Positions 63,874 to 64,000 of a stretch of DNA of 64,000 bases are shown here, one piece after another. Source of the stretch: Chloroflexota bacterium. GTDB lineage: Bacteria; Chloroflexota; Ktedonobacteria; Ktedonobacterales; Ktedonobacteraceae. The stretch lies in the NCBI GenBank assembly GCA_902810755.1, contig CADDYT010000007.1, positions 30,523-94,522 on the forward strand, read 5' to 3'. The position numbers were made by a program, and so were the translations under genes. The notes beneath the pieces are model-generated. The model had not been told where the DNA came from. It searched no databases and was given only the letters and a program-made list of their open reading frames with translations. Every line of letters begins with the position of its first letter. Position 1 is the stretch's first letter.

Positions 63874-64000
63874 GGTTCATGCCCACTTTCGATGATCGAG
63901 GACTCGCAGGCGCAATAAGTCAAAATTAGCTCGTCCATACATACTTCGCTTGAGCAATTTGAGGCGGTTGATCTGGCCTTCCACTGGCCCATTGTTCCAT
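63874..64000. mobile_element. ISL3-family element, 3' end entering from the right
   Basis: The end GGTTCATGCCCACTTTCGAT matches the ISL3 remnant at 53310 in the orientation expected for the opposite terminus. The element continues beyond the window. Confidence 0.75.
63877..64000 (-). CDS. ISL3-family transposase, C-terminal part (runs off the window)
   Basis: About 41 codons are visible, starting beyond the right edge. They read WNNGPVEGQINRLKLLKRSM, then YGRANFDLLRLRVLDHRKW and stop at 63877. NGPVEGxxNRxKxxKRxxYG is the classical ISL3-family DDE ending with the catalytic Glu. The state of the rest is unknown. Confidence 0.85.
   Translation of the reverse strand, partial: WNNGPVEGQINRLKLLKRSMYGRANFDLLRLRVLDHRKWA

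Noticed and set aside
53310..64000. The two ISL3 ends as halves of one split element
   Set aside because: The left copy is on the plus strand and the right copy on the minus strand, so a simple insertion cannot have split one element.

Overview
The window looks like accessory DNA of a monoderm, multicellular-type Chloroflexota bacterium, probably a ktedonobacterium. This is an inference from the Gram-positive-style conjugation module, the PP2C and STAND/TPR signalling proteins, strong AGGAGG ribosome sites and the very high load of diverse insertion sequences. There is no rRNA, tRNA or core housekeeping operon, and I saw no tRNA or CRISPR array. Base composition is mosaic: about 2.3-23 kb is GC-rich, while about 33-36 kb and 42-57 kb are clearly AT-richer.

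Layout. 1-2.1 kb: the end of a small membrane protein gene and a frameshifted gene of unknown function. 2.3-16.1 kb (minus strand): a conjugation module with a Replic_Relax protein, a VirD4-like coupling ATPase, a VirB4-like ATPase, a PrgI-like protein, a two-helix VirB2-like protein, a CHAP cell-wall hydrolase, a TrbL/VirB6-like protein, a lipoprotein and a membrane-bound HTH regulator. 16.2-18 kb: an alpha/beta hydrolase and a PP2C phosphatase. 18.6-22.9 kb (plus): a DMT transporter fused to a degenerate LOG domain, a canonical LOG enzyme and an LctP-type permease. 23-26 kb: debris with a headless integrase, a RadC remnant, two small genes and a group II intron 5' fragment. 26.3-31.9 kb: the 3' end of a DUF1156 methyltransferase, a tandem-repeat membrane protein and a Swt1-HEPN/DUF499 ATPase, which is a broken phage-defence-type locus. 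33.4-35.8 kb: a lipoprotein and a membrane-anchored TIR protein, converging, placed between Tn3-type ends. 36.0-41.7 kb: a Tn3-family transposon (resolvase plus transposase) carrying a nested ISAs1 element with a 10-bp target duplication. 42.4-53.1 kb: a compact ten-gene minus-strand operon that looks like an undescribed small-molecule biosynthesis cluster (ATP-grasp, three adenylate-forming enzymes, ACP, prenyltransferase/squalene-cyclase-repeat protein, tautomerase-like protein, amidase, MFS exporter, SDR). 53.3-64 kb: nested elements (ISL3, two IS3, IS21, ISL3) around a HTH-NB-ARC-TPR STAND gene. The IS21 istB gene is split by a 2.7-kb serine-recombinase transposon at a GA dinucleotide, and that recombinase carries an in-frame stop.

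How the parts fit. The conjugation module is tightly coupled (ATGA overlaps) and looks functional, except that no separate relaxase is recognised. The 42-53 kb operon has overlapping or abutting genes nearly throughout and ends with an exporter and a reductase, which fits one assembly-and-export pathway. The defence genes (DUF1156/DUF499, TIR, STAND) are scattered among transposon ends and partly broken, which suggests a defence island that is decaying or being rebuilt.
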